Source: Aliiroseovarius salicola (lineage in GTDB: Bacteria; Pseudomonadota; Alphaproteobacteria; Rhodobacterales; Rhodobacteraceae). Taken from it: DNA of 64,000 bases. Both the position numbers and the translations under genes were made by a program. Location of the stretch: positions 1 through 64,000 of the forward strand of contig NZ_JAQIIO010000006.1 in the NCBI RefSeq assembly GCF_027891095.1, in the 5' to 3' direction. Positions within the stretch are counted from its first letter, which is position 1. Each line of letters opens with the position of its first letter. Shown here one piece after another: positions 43,764-52,295 of this stretch. The notes beneath the pieces are model-generated. The model was not told where the DNA came from and searched no databases. It worked only from the letters and a program-made list of their open reading frames with translations.

Positions 43764-46004
43764 TTGGCAGAGCGCAGGATGCGCAAAACCAGCCTGGAGC
43801 GGTACATCGCGCTAAGAAATTGGCGCCGGTTACGCACGGTGTCTGCACTGGGATTGATCCTGATGGGACCGGTTCTGGCCGTGGCCACATTCATGGTGCT
43901 TGGACCTTTTGCCCAGCGCGGAGACAGCTCGGCGCTTCGACTGATCCTTCTGGCTGATATTCTATATGTCATTGTGGTGGCTGGCATGGTTCTGGCGGGG
44001 ATCATGAGGATGATCGCTGCCCGAAGGCTGGAAAGCGCAGGTTCCCGCCTGCACTTGCGCCTGACTGGGGTGTTTGCGTCTATCGCGCTTGGCCCGACGG
44101 TGCTGGTGGCCATATTTGCGATGCTGACGCTTAACCTTGGTCTTGAAGGCTGGTTTTCCGAGCGCGTGCGGCTTGTTGTAGGCAATTCCCGCGCCGCAGC
44201 CGAAGCCTATAAGGGAGAAAGCCGTGATGGCCTCGTGGAGGATGCACAGGCCATTTCCACACTGCTGACATTGGAACGCCAACGCCAGTTCCTAGTGACC
44301 GAGGGAGAGTTGCGGCAACTCCTGATCGAAACTCAAGGTCGGATCCAACGTGGGTTGAGCGAAGCGTTTATCCTGAATTCAGATGGCGACATTCGGGTGC
44401 GGGGTAATCGCTCTTATTTGTTCAACTATGATGCGCCGAACGTGGAAGAGATTGCTCAGGCTTTGGAAGGGGAACCTGTTGTCATCGAAGATTGGGCCCA
44501 GAACGAGTTTCGGGTTCTGCTACATCTTTCGGCCTTTTCCGATCATTTTCTCTATCTGACCCGTAAAGTGAACGGAGAAATTCTGGACCTCGCGGATGAA
44601 ACCCAGGAGGCCGCTCTTCTTTACACGCAACTGGAAAGCCAGCGTGGTCAGCAACTGTTCCAGTTTGGCCTGATTTACCTTGGGTTTGCACTGATCCTGA
44701 TCCTTGCAGCGGTCTGGATGGGGATGTGGTTTGCCGAACGCCTTGCCCGCCCGGTTGGGCGCCTTGCAGGGGCCGCACGTCGTGTCGGGGCGGGGGATCT
44801 GGATGTGCAGGTTCTGGAAGAGCGTGGCGATGACGAAATTGCCATGTTGGGACGCTATTTCAACCTGATGACCAAACAGTTGAAAGGACAGCGCGAACGT
44901 CTTCTCGACAACACCCGCCAAATTGACGCGCGTCGCCGATTGTTTGACAGCGTGCTCGGCTCCATTACCGGCGGTGTTATCGGTGTGAATGCAAGTGGGC
45001 GTGTCACCTTTTTGAACCGTGCCGCTGAACAATTGCTGGAGGTTAACGATCCGGCCGGGGAGGAACACGAATTGTCGTTGGTGGTTCCTGAATTCCAACC
45101 GATGCTGGATGAACTGAGATCGGGCAGCCGCGAAAGCGTACAACATGAGGTGCGACTGGCGCGGGGTGGCAAGCAGGAAAGCCTGCTTGTGCGTATGGCG
45201 CAGCGGCGCAATGAAGATGGGGATCTCGAGGGATATGTGATCGCCTTTGACGATGTCACCGACCTTGTTTCTGCTCAGAGGATGGCGGCGTGGGGGGATG
45301 TGGCCCGCCGCATTGCCCATGAAATCAAGAACCCGCTCACGCCAATTCAGCTGTCGGCAGAGCGGATCAAACGCAAATTCTCAAAGGTGGATGGCGTGGA
45401 TGTTCCATCACTGGAACAATACACCGACGTCATTGTACGCCAGACCAATGATCTTCGCAGGATCGTGGACGAATTCTCAAAATTTGCTCGTATGCCGGAA
45501 CCAGAGAGACGTCGTGTTGATCTGGTCGCCATCGCCCGAGACGCCGTTTTATTACAGCAAGCCGGGCAAGCTGGGGTATCAATCAAGGCGGCTTTGCCAG
45601 ACGGTGAAATTGCAGCGGATATCGACGCCACAATGATCGGTCAGGCATTGACGAACCTAATCAAGAACGCTGGAGAAGCTATTGAAACTTTGCAGGAACG
45701 TGGCGCACCTGAGGGGCACACTCCGCAAATCAAGATCAATATGTACGAACAGGAAAACGGGGTGACAATCACCATTGCGGACAACGGTATTGGTCTGCCA
45801 GAAGATCGTTCACGCCTGTTTGAGCCCTATGTGACCACGCGTGACAAAGGCACGGGTCTTGGGTTGCCAATCGTTAAGAAGATCATCGAAGAGCATGGCG
45901 GGACACTGGTCCTTGAGGACGCTCCTTCATTTGATGAAGGAGAACATTTCGGAGCCATGGCAAATATCTGGTTGCCGACAGATCCGGACCCGGCGCCACA
46001 GTGA
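43764..46004 (+). CDS. ntrY: Membrane sensor histidine kinase NtrY
   Basis: A 746-residue transmembrane kinase. Hydrophobic segments near the N-terminus (about residues 27-50, 62-85 and 100-125) and at about 295-315 bound a sensory region. HAMP (about 318-370), PAS (about 385-500) and HisKA with ARRIAHEIKNPLTPIQLS (His near 519) follow. HATPase boxes are NLIKNAGEAIE, ITIADNGIGLP and GTGLGLPIV. The start is uncertain: TTG at 43764 follows a GGGGGG ribosome binding site by seven bases; TTG 43749 and ATG 43779 are alternatives. It pairs with NtrX in nitrogen or redox signalling. Confidence 0.93.
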   Translation: MAERRMRKTSLERYIALRNWRRLRTVSALGLILMGPVLAVATFMVLGPFAQRGDSSALRLILLADILYVIVVAGMVLAGIMRMIAARRLESAGSRLHLRLTGVFASIALGPTVLVAIFAMLTLNLGLEGWFSERVRLVVGNSRAAAEAYKGESRDGLVEDAQAISTLLTLERQRQFLVTEGELRQLLIETQGRIQRGLSEAFILNSDGDIRVRGNRSYLFNYDAPNVEEIAQALEGEPVVIEDWAQNEFRVLLHLSAFSDHFLYLTRKVNGEILDLADETQEAALLYTQLESQRGQQLFQFGLIYLGFALILILAAVWMGMWFAERLARPVGRLAGAARRVGAGDLDVQVLEERGDDEIAMLGRYFNLMTKQLKGQRERLLDNTRQIDARRRLFDSVLGSITGGVIGVNASGRVTFLNRAAEQLLEVNDPAGEEHELSLVVPEFQPMLDELRSGSRESVQHEVRLARGGKQESLLVRMAQRRNEDGDLEGYVIAFDDVTDLVSAQRMAAWGDVARRIAHEIKNPLTPIQLSAERIKRKFSKVDGVDVPSLEQYTDVIVRQTNDLRRIVDEFSKFARMPEPERRRVDLVAIARDAVLLQQAGQAGVSIKAALPDGEIAADIDATMIGQALTNLIKNAGEAIETLQERGAPEGHTPQIKINMYEQENGVTITIADNGIGLPEDRSRLFEPYVTTRDKGTGLGLPIVKKIIEEHGGTLVLEDAPSFDEGEHFGAMANIWLPTDPDPAPQ

Positions 46005-46021
46005 ATAAGAAAGAGGGCATC

Positions 46022-47461
46022 ATGAGTGATACGAAAGGCGATATTCTGATTGTTGACGACGAGCGTGACATTCGCGAGTTGATTTCTGACATTCTGGAAG
46101 ATGAGGGTTTTACCACGAGGCTGGCGGGAACCTCTGACGAGGCCGTGGCTCAGGTCAAGGCTGAACAACCCGCCTTGATGATATTGGACATCTGGCTCAA
46201 AGACAGCGCGATGGACGGAATTGACATCCTGAAGATGGTCAAAAGTGAACATCCCGAGGTTCCGGTGGTCATTATTTCCGGCCACGGCAATATCGAGATC
46301 GCGGTCGCCGCGATCAAGCAGGGGGCTTATGATTTCATCGAGAAGCCGTTCAATATTGATCAGTTGATGGTGGTCATCACAAGGGCGATGGAAACCAGCC
46401 GCCTACGCCGTGAGAACACAGCTCTTAAGCGCCAGGATGGTGGTTCCCGAGAGATGATTGGATCAAGCTCCTCGTTCAAGACTTTGAAAAATAACTTGGA
46501 AAAAGTCACAAAGTCCAATGGCCGTGTGCTGCTGTCTGGGGCTGCTGGCAGTGGCAAGGAGTTGGCTGCCCGCTTTATCCACACGCATTCAGATCGTAGT
46601 CAGGCACCGTTTGTCGTGGTGAATTCAGCCTCGATTGAATCTGATCGTATGGAAGAGGTTCTGTTCGGACGCGAAAGTGCTGAGCGTGGCGTCGAGCCGG
46701 GTCTGCTTGATGAAGCAAATGGGGGTGTCATTTACTTTGACGAGGTTGCAGACATGCCTCTTGGCACCCAGTCCAAGATCCTGCGCGTGTTGGTCGATCA
46801 GCGGTTCCAGCGTGTTGGCGGAACCGAGAAGGTAAGTGTGGATATTCGTGTAATATCTAGCTCTAACAAGGATCTACAGGCCGAAATTGAAGCCGGTAAT
46901 TTCCGTGAAGAGCTATATCATCGCCTCAATGTTGTTCCGGTCACGGTTCCCGCTCTGGCAGAGCGGCGGGAAGATATTCCTGAACTCGCAGCGCATTTCC
47001 TCGAGATGTTCAATCGAGAGCAGGGACTTTCTCTGAGAACCCTCAGCGAAGAAGCAGAGGCCGTTTTGCAGGCCATGGGTTGGCCTGGCAATGTGCGTCA
47101 GTTGAAGAATGTGATTGAAAGGGTGCTGATCCTCGGTGATGGCAGCGGTCCAATTCAGGCGGGTGAGCTTCCCGGCAGCGACATTTCCGGATCCGCAGAA
47201 GATTTAGGAGATCATTCTCTGGCGCTTCCTTCCGCTTTGGCCACTTTGCCCCTGAGAGAAGCTCGGGAAGCGTTTGAACGCGAATATCTGCTGACGCAGA
47301 TTAATCGGTTTGGAGGAAATATTTCGCGGACTGCAAGTTTCGTGGGAATGGAGCGCAGCGCGCTTCATCGCAAACTGAAATCGCTTGGTGTTGTGACAGG
47401 AAACAAAGCCGGTGCTCGCGTGGCTTATGTGGCCAGTGAAGAAGAAGGGGCTGACGCCTGA
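46022..47461 (+). CDS. ntrX: Response regulator NtrX, lacking the GAFTGA motif
   Basis: A 479-residue regulator: receiver (Asp 56 in LMILDIWLKD), AAA+ domain (Walker A GAAGSGKEL near 174, Walker B YFDEVADM intact) and C-terminal Fis HTH. Where sigma-54 activators have GAFTGA, the sequence reads LFGRESAERGVEPGLLDEA, so the sigma-54 contact loop is missing. Unlike NtrC in this window, the Walker B Glu remains, so ATP hydrolysis may be retained. The ATG at 46022 follows AGAGGG; an in-frame GTG at 46001 overlaps the ntrY stop but is less likely. Confidence 0.93.
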   Translation: MSDTKGDILIVDDERDIRELISDILEDEGFTTRLAGTSDEAVAQVKAEQPALMILDIWLKDSAMDGIDILKMVKSEHPEVPVVIISGHGNIEIAVAAIKQGAYDFIEKPFNIDQLMVVITRAMETSRLRRENTALKRQDGGSREMIGSSSSFKTLKNNLEKVTKSNGRVLLSGAAGSGKELAARFIHTHSDRSQAPFVVVNSASIESDRMEEVLFGRESAERGVEPGLLDEANGGVIYFDEVADMPLGTQSKILRVLVDQRFQRVGGTEKVSVDIRVISSSNKDLQAEIEAGNFREELYHRLNVVPVTVPALAERREDIPELAAHFLEMFNREQGLSLRTLSEEAEAVLQAMGWPGNVRQLKNVIERVLILGDGSGPIQAGELPGSDISGSAEDLGDHSLALPSALATLPLREAREAFEREYLLTQINRFGGNISRTASFVGMERSALHRKLKSLGVVTGNKAGARVAYVASEEEGADA

Positions 47462-47612
47462 TCAGGGAACATACGGGTGCGCTTGACCTCAATGATCAGG
47501 AGTGGCAGGTATTTTACGTCTGAAGGTTGGTCCTTTGTGGCCAGTCTTCAGGCGATAGTGGTGCCTGAAACACGGACAACGTGACAGGAACGAGCAAAGG
47601 AACCGATCTGCC

Positions 47613-48989
47613 ATGAAAGTGATCATTTGCGGCGCGGGTCAGGTAGGCTGGCAAATCGCTCGCCATCTTTCTTCCGAAAATAATGATGTGACCGTCGTGG
47701 ATAACAATCCTGCTTTGGTCAATCGCGCAACGGAAACCCTTGATGTTCAGGGGATTTCCGGTTTTGCCTCCTACCCGGATGTGCTCGAGCGGGCAGGGGC
47801 AGAAGATGCCGATATGATCATTGCTGCGACCCATTCCGACGAGGTGAATATGGTCACCTGTCAGGTGGCGCATTCGGTCTTTGCGATCCCACGTAAAATT
47901 GCGCGGCTGAGGTCAAAGTCTTATCTGGATGCGATTTATGCCGACCTGTATCGGCGCGACCACCTGCCGATTGACGTTGTGATCAGCCCAGAACGCGAAG
48001 TGGCAGAGGCGGTGCTGAAGCGGCTGACGGCGCCATCCGCGTTTGACATCGAGAGTTTTCTGGATGGAAAGGTGCAGCTGTTGGGGATTCAGCTGGGCGA
48101 AGACTGCCCGGTCCTGAACACACCCTTGCGGCAGCTGACTGACCTATTTTCCACCTTATCGGTGATTGTGGTTGGGGTTCGGCGCGAGGGAACGCTTTTT
48201 GCCCCGGAACCCGGCGATCAGCTGTTTGGTGGGGATCAGGTGTATGTCTTCACCAAATCCGAAGATTTGGACCGCACGATGGAGGTCTTTGGAAAAACCT
48301 CGAAACGCCAGAACCGGGTTGTGATCCTGGGTGGTGGGAATGTTGGCCTTGCGGTTGCGCAAGCTCTTGAAGCGCGCACCGACCGGATCCGCGCAAAAGT
48401 GGTCGAGCTTAACCGATCTGTAGCCGAAAAGGCTGCCGACGCGCTGGAACGAACCATAGTGCTGAACGGGGACGGCATGAATATGGAGCTGATGAAAGAG
48501 GCAGGAGTTCCCAAGGCAGACGCAATTTTGGCAGTGACAGATGATGACAAGGTGAACCTGCTGACCTCTGTACGCGCCAAATCGGTTGGTTGTCAGATGT
48601 CCATCTGCCTGATCAACGATCCCTCACTGGCTGGGCTGATGGAACCTCTGGACATCGATGCCTACATCAACCCGCGCACGCAGACCGTAAGCTCGATCCT
48701 GCGGCATATCCGGCACGGGAAAGTACGCGAAGTCTATTCGCTCGGAGATGCAGAGGCAGAAGTGATCGAGGCACAGGTCCTGGCGACCTCTCCGGTGGCA
48801 GGCAAGCCGATCCGTGATGTGGATTTCCCCGAAGGCGTGTTGGTCGGGTCGGTCCTCAAGGGGGATGAGGTCCACAAACCCACGGGCAAGATGCGGCTTG
48901 ACGAAGGTGATGTTGTCACAATCTTTGCCATGGCCGAAGACGTGCCTGAAGTTGAGCGTCTCTTGCAGGTTCAGATCGACTATTTCTGA
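47613..48989 (+). CDS. trkA: Trk potassium uptake regulatory subunit TrkA
   Basis: A 458-residue peripheral membrane protein that gates TrkH in response to nucleotides. Two RCK_N domains each have a Rossmann motif: VIICGAGQVGWQIARHL at the N-terminus and VVILGGGNVGLAVAQAL near residue 231. RCK_C domains follow each. One-base overlap of its stop with the trkH start (TGATG) indicates coupling. The placement of trkAH (and often hfq) after ntrYX is common in Rhodobacterales. Confidence 0.95.
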   Translation: MKVIICGAGQVGWQIARHLSSENNDVTVVDNNPALVNRATETLDVQGISGFASYPDVLERAGAEDADMIIAATHSDEVNMVTCQVAHSVFAIPRKIARLRSKSYLDAIYADLYRRDHLPIDVVISPEREVAEAVLKRLTAPSAFDIESFLDGKVQLLGIQLGEDCPVLNTPLRQLTDLFSTLSVIVVGVRREGTLFAPEPGDQLFGGDQVYVFTKSEDLDRTMEVFGKTSKRQNRVVILGGGNVGLAVAQALEARTDRIRAKVVELNRSVAEKAADALERTIVLNGDGMNMELMKEAGVPKADAILAVTDDDKVNLLTSVRAKSVGCQMSICLINDPSLAGLMEPLDIDAYINPRTQTVSSILRHIRHGKVREVYSLGDAEAEVIEAQVLATSPVAGKPIRDVDFPEGVLVGSVLKGDEVHKPTGKMRLDEGDVVTIFAMAEDVPEVERLLQVQIDYF

Positions 48990-50536
48990 TGCCAAGCTCT
49001 GTCACCACACAGATCCTGAAACTGCCACTCCTCGTGATCTTGATGGGGATCGGGGTGGTCGCAATGTTTGCACCGGCGATCTATGGCTGGTTTGTTGGAG
49101 AATTCTTTGAGGCGCGGGTCTTCTTTTACGGTGCAATTCTTTTTGGGTTCCTGACGTTGTTTTTAGCTCTGGCAATGGGCGATAAACCACGATCAAGCCG
49201 TCCCCGTCGTCACTTGATGGCCTTGTTGGGGCTGTTTGTCTTGCTGCCGCTCATGTTGGCCATTCCATTTCATCAAGCGGTGCAAAATACCAGTTTCCTG
49301 AATGCCTATGTGGAAATGGTCTCGGCCCTGACCACAACCGGGGCGACCCTGTTTGAAGATCCGGGCCGGCTGGCGAGCACGCTGCATTTGTGGCGTGCGC
49401 TGGTCGGGTGGCTGGGGGGGCTGTTCATCTGGGTGAGTGCCATTGCAATCCTGGCGCCTATGGCGCTTGGTGGTTTCGAAGTAAGGTCACGGTTTGGAGC
49501 CCGCAAGGATGATGCCGGTCGGTTTGGCGCCGGTTTTAGCCAAATCAGCAAAGTTGCAGATCTCTCTGACCGCATTCGTGCCTACGGCGTAAAGCTTTTT
49601 CCGGTTTATTTCGGATTGACCGCCGCCATCTGGGTCGGCTTGGTTCTTTCCGGTGAAACGGCATTTGTGGCTTTGTGCCATGCGATGTCGACGCTGGCGA
49701 CAAGTGGAATATCGCCTGTTGGGGGGCCTGCAGGCGGCGGTGCCGGTATGGCGGGAGAAGTTGTTGTTGCGGTGTTTTTGGTCTTTGCCATTTCCCGACT
49801 GACCTTTGCCACCGATATGCAGGCAGATGATTTGCGCGGTCTCGTAACGGATGCGGAAATGCGTATGGCCTTTGCAATTGTCATCCTGGTTCCCGGTTTC
49901 CTGTTTCTACGTCACTGGATCGGCGCATATGAGGTGGATGAAGAAGCCAACATGATTGCCGGGCTGGCGTCGCTTTGGGGCTCGGTATTTACGGTTTTAT
50001 CGTTTTTGACGACCACTGGTTTTGAAAGCGCGTCCTGGGCTGCAAGCCAGGAATGGTCTGGTTTGCAAACGCCGGGCTTGATCCTGATGGGGCTTGCTCT
50101 TGTTGGCGGGGGCGTGGCGACCACGGCAGGTGGAGCCAAATTGATGCGGGTCTATGCGTTGTACCTGCATGGTCTGCGGGAATTGGAAAAGCTCGTACAC
50201 CCATCCTCTGTTGGTGGAAGCGGTACCGATGCACGGCATATTCGTGGGCGCGGTGCCTATATGGCTTGGGTGTTTTTTATGCTTATGGCCATGTCGCTGG
50301 CGCTTGTTTCACTTGGGTTTTCGTTGACGGGTCTCAATTTTGAAACCTCTATGGTCCTGACAATTTCAGCGCTGACCACAACGGGGCCACTCGCGCAAAT
50401 TGCAACGGCTGATCCGATCTCATTGGTTGATTTGCCTGAATCCGCAAAGCTGATCCTGACTGCAGCCATGGTTCTGGGGCGATTGGAAACACTCGCAATC
50501 ATTGCGCTATTCAATCCGGAAAGCTGGCGCCGATAG
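48989..50536 (+). CDS. trkH: Trk potassium uptake channel TrkH
   Basis: A 515-residue K+ transporter with four M1-P-M2 repeats. Selectivity-filter-like P-loops are visible: SALTTTGATLFE, STLATSGISPVGG, SFLTTTGFESAS and SALTTTGPLAQ. It works with TrkA encoded immediately upstream for potassium uptake driven by the proton or sodium gradient. The two N-terminal membrane segments are preceded by only about ten residues. Its end is about 140 bp before hfq. Confidence 0.95.
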   Translation: MPSSVTTQILKLPLLVILMGIGVVAMFAPAIYGWFVGEFFEARVFFYGAILFGFLTLFLALAMGDKPRSSRPRRHLMALLGLFVLLPLMLAIPFHQAVQNTSFLNAYVEMVSALTTTGATLFEDPGRLASTLHLWRALVGWLGGLFIWVSAIAILAPMALGGFEVRSRFGARKDDAGRFGAGFSQISKVADLSDRIRAYGVKLFPVYFGLTAAIWVGLVLSGETAFVALCHAMSTLATSGISPVGGPAGGGAGMAGEVVVAVFLVFAISRLTFATDMQADDLRGLVTDAEMRMAFAIVILVPGFLFLRHWIGAYEVDEEANMIAGLASLWGSVFTVLSFLTTTGFESASWAASQEWSGLQTPGLILMGLALVGGGVATTAGGAKLMRVYALYLHGLRELEKLVHPSSVGGSGTDARHIRGRGAYMAWVFFMLMAMSLALVSLGFSLTGLNFETSMVLTISALTTTGPLAQIATADPISLVDLPESAKLILTAAMVLGRLETLAIIALFNPESWRR

Positions 50537-50677
50537 CACCTGATTTGTGTTTTTGTCGCAATAGGCGCATTTTGCAACATGTTTGGGGCTGGAATCATTC
50601 AAATACACAGGTCATATTGGTGCAATAGGACCTTCCTGCCGGATTTCGGCAGCTCGAGATAAAAAGGACAAAAAACG

Positions 50678-50914
50678 ATGGCTGCGGATAAGCAAAACTT
50701 GCAAGATGCCTTTCTGAACCATGTGCGCAAATCGAAAGTGCCCGTGACGATCTTTCTGATCAACGGGGTAAAGCTTCAGGGCGTGATTTCCTGGTTCGAC
50801 AATTTCTGTGTGCTTCTGCGTCGTGATGGTCAATCGCAACTTGTTTACAAACATGCGATTTCGACCATTATGCCGGGCGCACCGATCAACCTGTATGATG
50901 GCGAAGACAGCTGA
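50678..50914 (+). CDS. hfq: RNA chaperone Hfq
   Basis: A 78-residue Sm-fold hexameric RNA chaperone that helps small RNAs pair with mRNAs. Both Sm motifs are clear: [21 protein letters not shown] (Sm1 region) and [10 protein letters not shown] (Sm2). The C-terminal tail is very short, as usual in alphaproteobacteria. It is followed by hflX, the conserved order. Its stop codon lies within the probable hflX start (CTGA). Confidence 0.97.
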   Translation: MAADKQNLQDAFLNHVRKSKVPVTIFLINGVKLQGVISWFDNFCVLLRRDGQSQLVYKHAISTIMPGAPINLYDGEDS

Positions 50915-52197
50915 CTGACCTTGTTGAACAGGAGGAACGCCCAACACGGGCCTGGGTCCTCCATCCCGAACTGACTTCCAATCGTGAGCGTCGTGCCTCC
51001 GGGCCTGCGCTTGAAGAGGCTGTGTCGCTTGCTGCAGCGCTTCCTCACCTTGTGGTGGAGGGCGCTGAAGTGGTGCGGGTATCCAAACCCCATCCCGGCC
51101 AACTCTTTGGCTCTGGAAAAATTGAAGAGCTGAAAGCGCGTATGCACGCCGCTGAGGTGGAACTGGTACTGATTGATGGTCCGGTCAGCCCGGTGCAACA
51201 ACGCAATCTGGAAAAACTCTGGAAGGTGAAAATCCTCGACCGGACTGGGCTGATCTTAGAGATCTTCTCGGATCGGGCGCGCACCCGAGAAGGGGTGCTT
51301 CAAGTTGAGATGGCGGCACTGTCCTATCAGCGAACGCGTCTGGTGCGGGCCTGGACCCACCTTGAACGGCAACGTGGTGGGCTTGGCTTTGTCGGCGGAC
51401 CCGGTGAGACACAGATCGAGGCCGACCGTCGGGCGATTGACGATCAATTGAACCGACTGCGCCGCCAACTTGAGAAAGTGGTGAAAACGCGCGAGTTGCA
51501 CCGTGCTGCGCGCGCTAAGGTGCCGTTTCCAATTGTTGCCCTCGTTGGCTATACCAACGCAGGCAAGTCGACCTTGTTCAACCGGTTGACCGGTGCCGAT
51601 GTGCTGGCCAAGGACATGCTTTTTGCGACTCTGGATCCAACCATGCGCAACATCGAGTTGCCAGGATCAGGCCGCAAAATCATCCTCTCGGACACGGTGG
51701 GGTTCATTTCGGACCTGCCGACACAGTTGGTCGCCGCTTTCCGGGCAACCCTCGAAGAAGTGCTCGCGGCGGACCTGATCTTGCATGTGCGCGACATTTC
51801 ATCGGAAAACACCGATGAGCAGGCCTCGGATGTCGAGAAGATCATGGAAGAGTTGGGTGTGGATGAAAACACGCCTCAGCTTGAAGTCTGGAACAAAACC
51901 GATCTTCTAAGCGACGATGACGCGGATGCGCGTCGTCGGGAGGCGGCGCGCAACGATCACGTCTTTACGCTTTCCGCAATCACGGGCGAAGGGTTTGACG
52001 ATCTACTTGAAGCGGTCGAGGCCGCTTTGGATACGCCCCGCGAAACCATCGAAATCAAACTTGGCTTTGCACAGGGAAAACAGCGCGCCTGGCTGTTTGC
52101 GCAAGGCGTGGTAGATCACGAAGAGCAGGGCGACGAGGGCTGGAACCTGACCGTGACCTGGACGGAGCGGCAGAAAGCGGAATACGCCGCGATTTGA
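50911..52197 (+). CDS. hflX: Ribosome-associated GTPase HflX (apparent non-AUG start)
   Basis: A GTPase that splits stalled 70S ribosomes under stress. G1 is [12 protein letters not shown]3 [10 protein letters not shown] and G4 NKTD; the N-terminal HflX domain contains [12 protein letters not shown] and [12 protein letters not shown]. The first ATG/GTG/TTG in frame is a GTG at 51022, but family-like sequence ([10 protein letters not shown]) extends further upstream. The frame opens after a stop at 50896. CTG at 50911, overlapping the hfq stop, would give 428 residues, close to E. coli HflX (426). A strong AGGAGG at 50930-50935 lies inside the extension with no start nearby. Confidence 0.9.
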   Translation: MTDLVEQEERPTRAWVLHPELTSNRERRASGPALEEAVSLAAALPHLVVEGAEVVRVSKPHPGQLFGSGKIEELKARMHAAEVELVLIDGPVSPVQQRNLEKLWKVKILDRTGLILEIFSDRARTREGVLQVEMAALSYQRTRLVRAWTHLERQRGGLGFVGGPGETQIEADRRAIDDQLNRLRRQLEKVVKTRELHRAARAKVPFPIVALVGYTNAGKSTLFNRLTGADVLAKDMLFATLDPTMRNIELPGSGRKIILSDTVGFISDLPTQLVAAFRATLEEVLAADLILHVRDISSENTDEQASDVEKIMEELGVDENTPQLEVWNKTDLLSDDDADARRREAARNDHVFTLSAITGEGFDDLLEAVEAALDTPRETIEIKLGFAQGKQRAWLFAQGVVDHEEQGDEGWNLTVTWTERQKAEYAAI

Positions 52198-52206
52198 ATA
52201 GGCGTG

Positions 52207-52265
52207 CAGGGGCTCTGCCCCTCGCGCTGCGCGCTCACCCCGAGGTATTTTCGGCAAGAAAAATG
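52207..52265. repeat. Rhodobacterales-type interspersed intergenic repeat
   Basis: A short stem AGGGG-CTCTG-CCCCT is followed by a GC-rich stretch and the tail CCCCGAGGTATTTTCGGCAAG. This layout (GGGGCTCTGCCCC ... CCC(C)GGGGTATTTTTGGCCAAGAA) is one I recognise as a frequent intergenic repeat of roseobacters. Only one copy is evident in this window. It lies between the convergent hflX and penicillin-acylase genes. Confidence 0.55.
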
Positions 52266-52295
52266 AGCAGGTTGGCCCACGTCAGATTGAATTGA

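Noticed and set aside
46001-46021. GTG start for ntrX overlapping the ntrY stop
   Set aside because: The ATG at 46022 has a better ribosome binding site (AGAGGG) and starts directly at the receiver domain.
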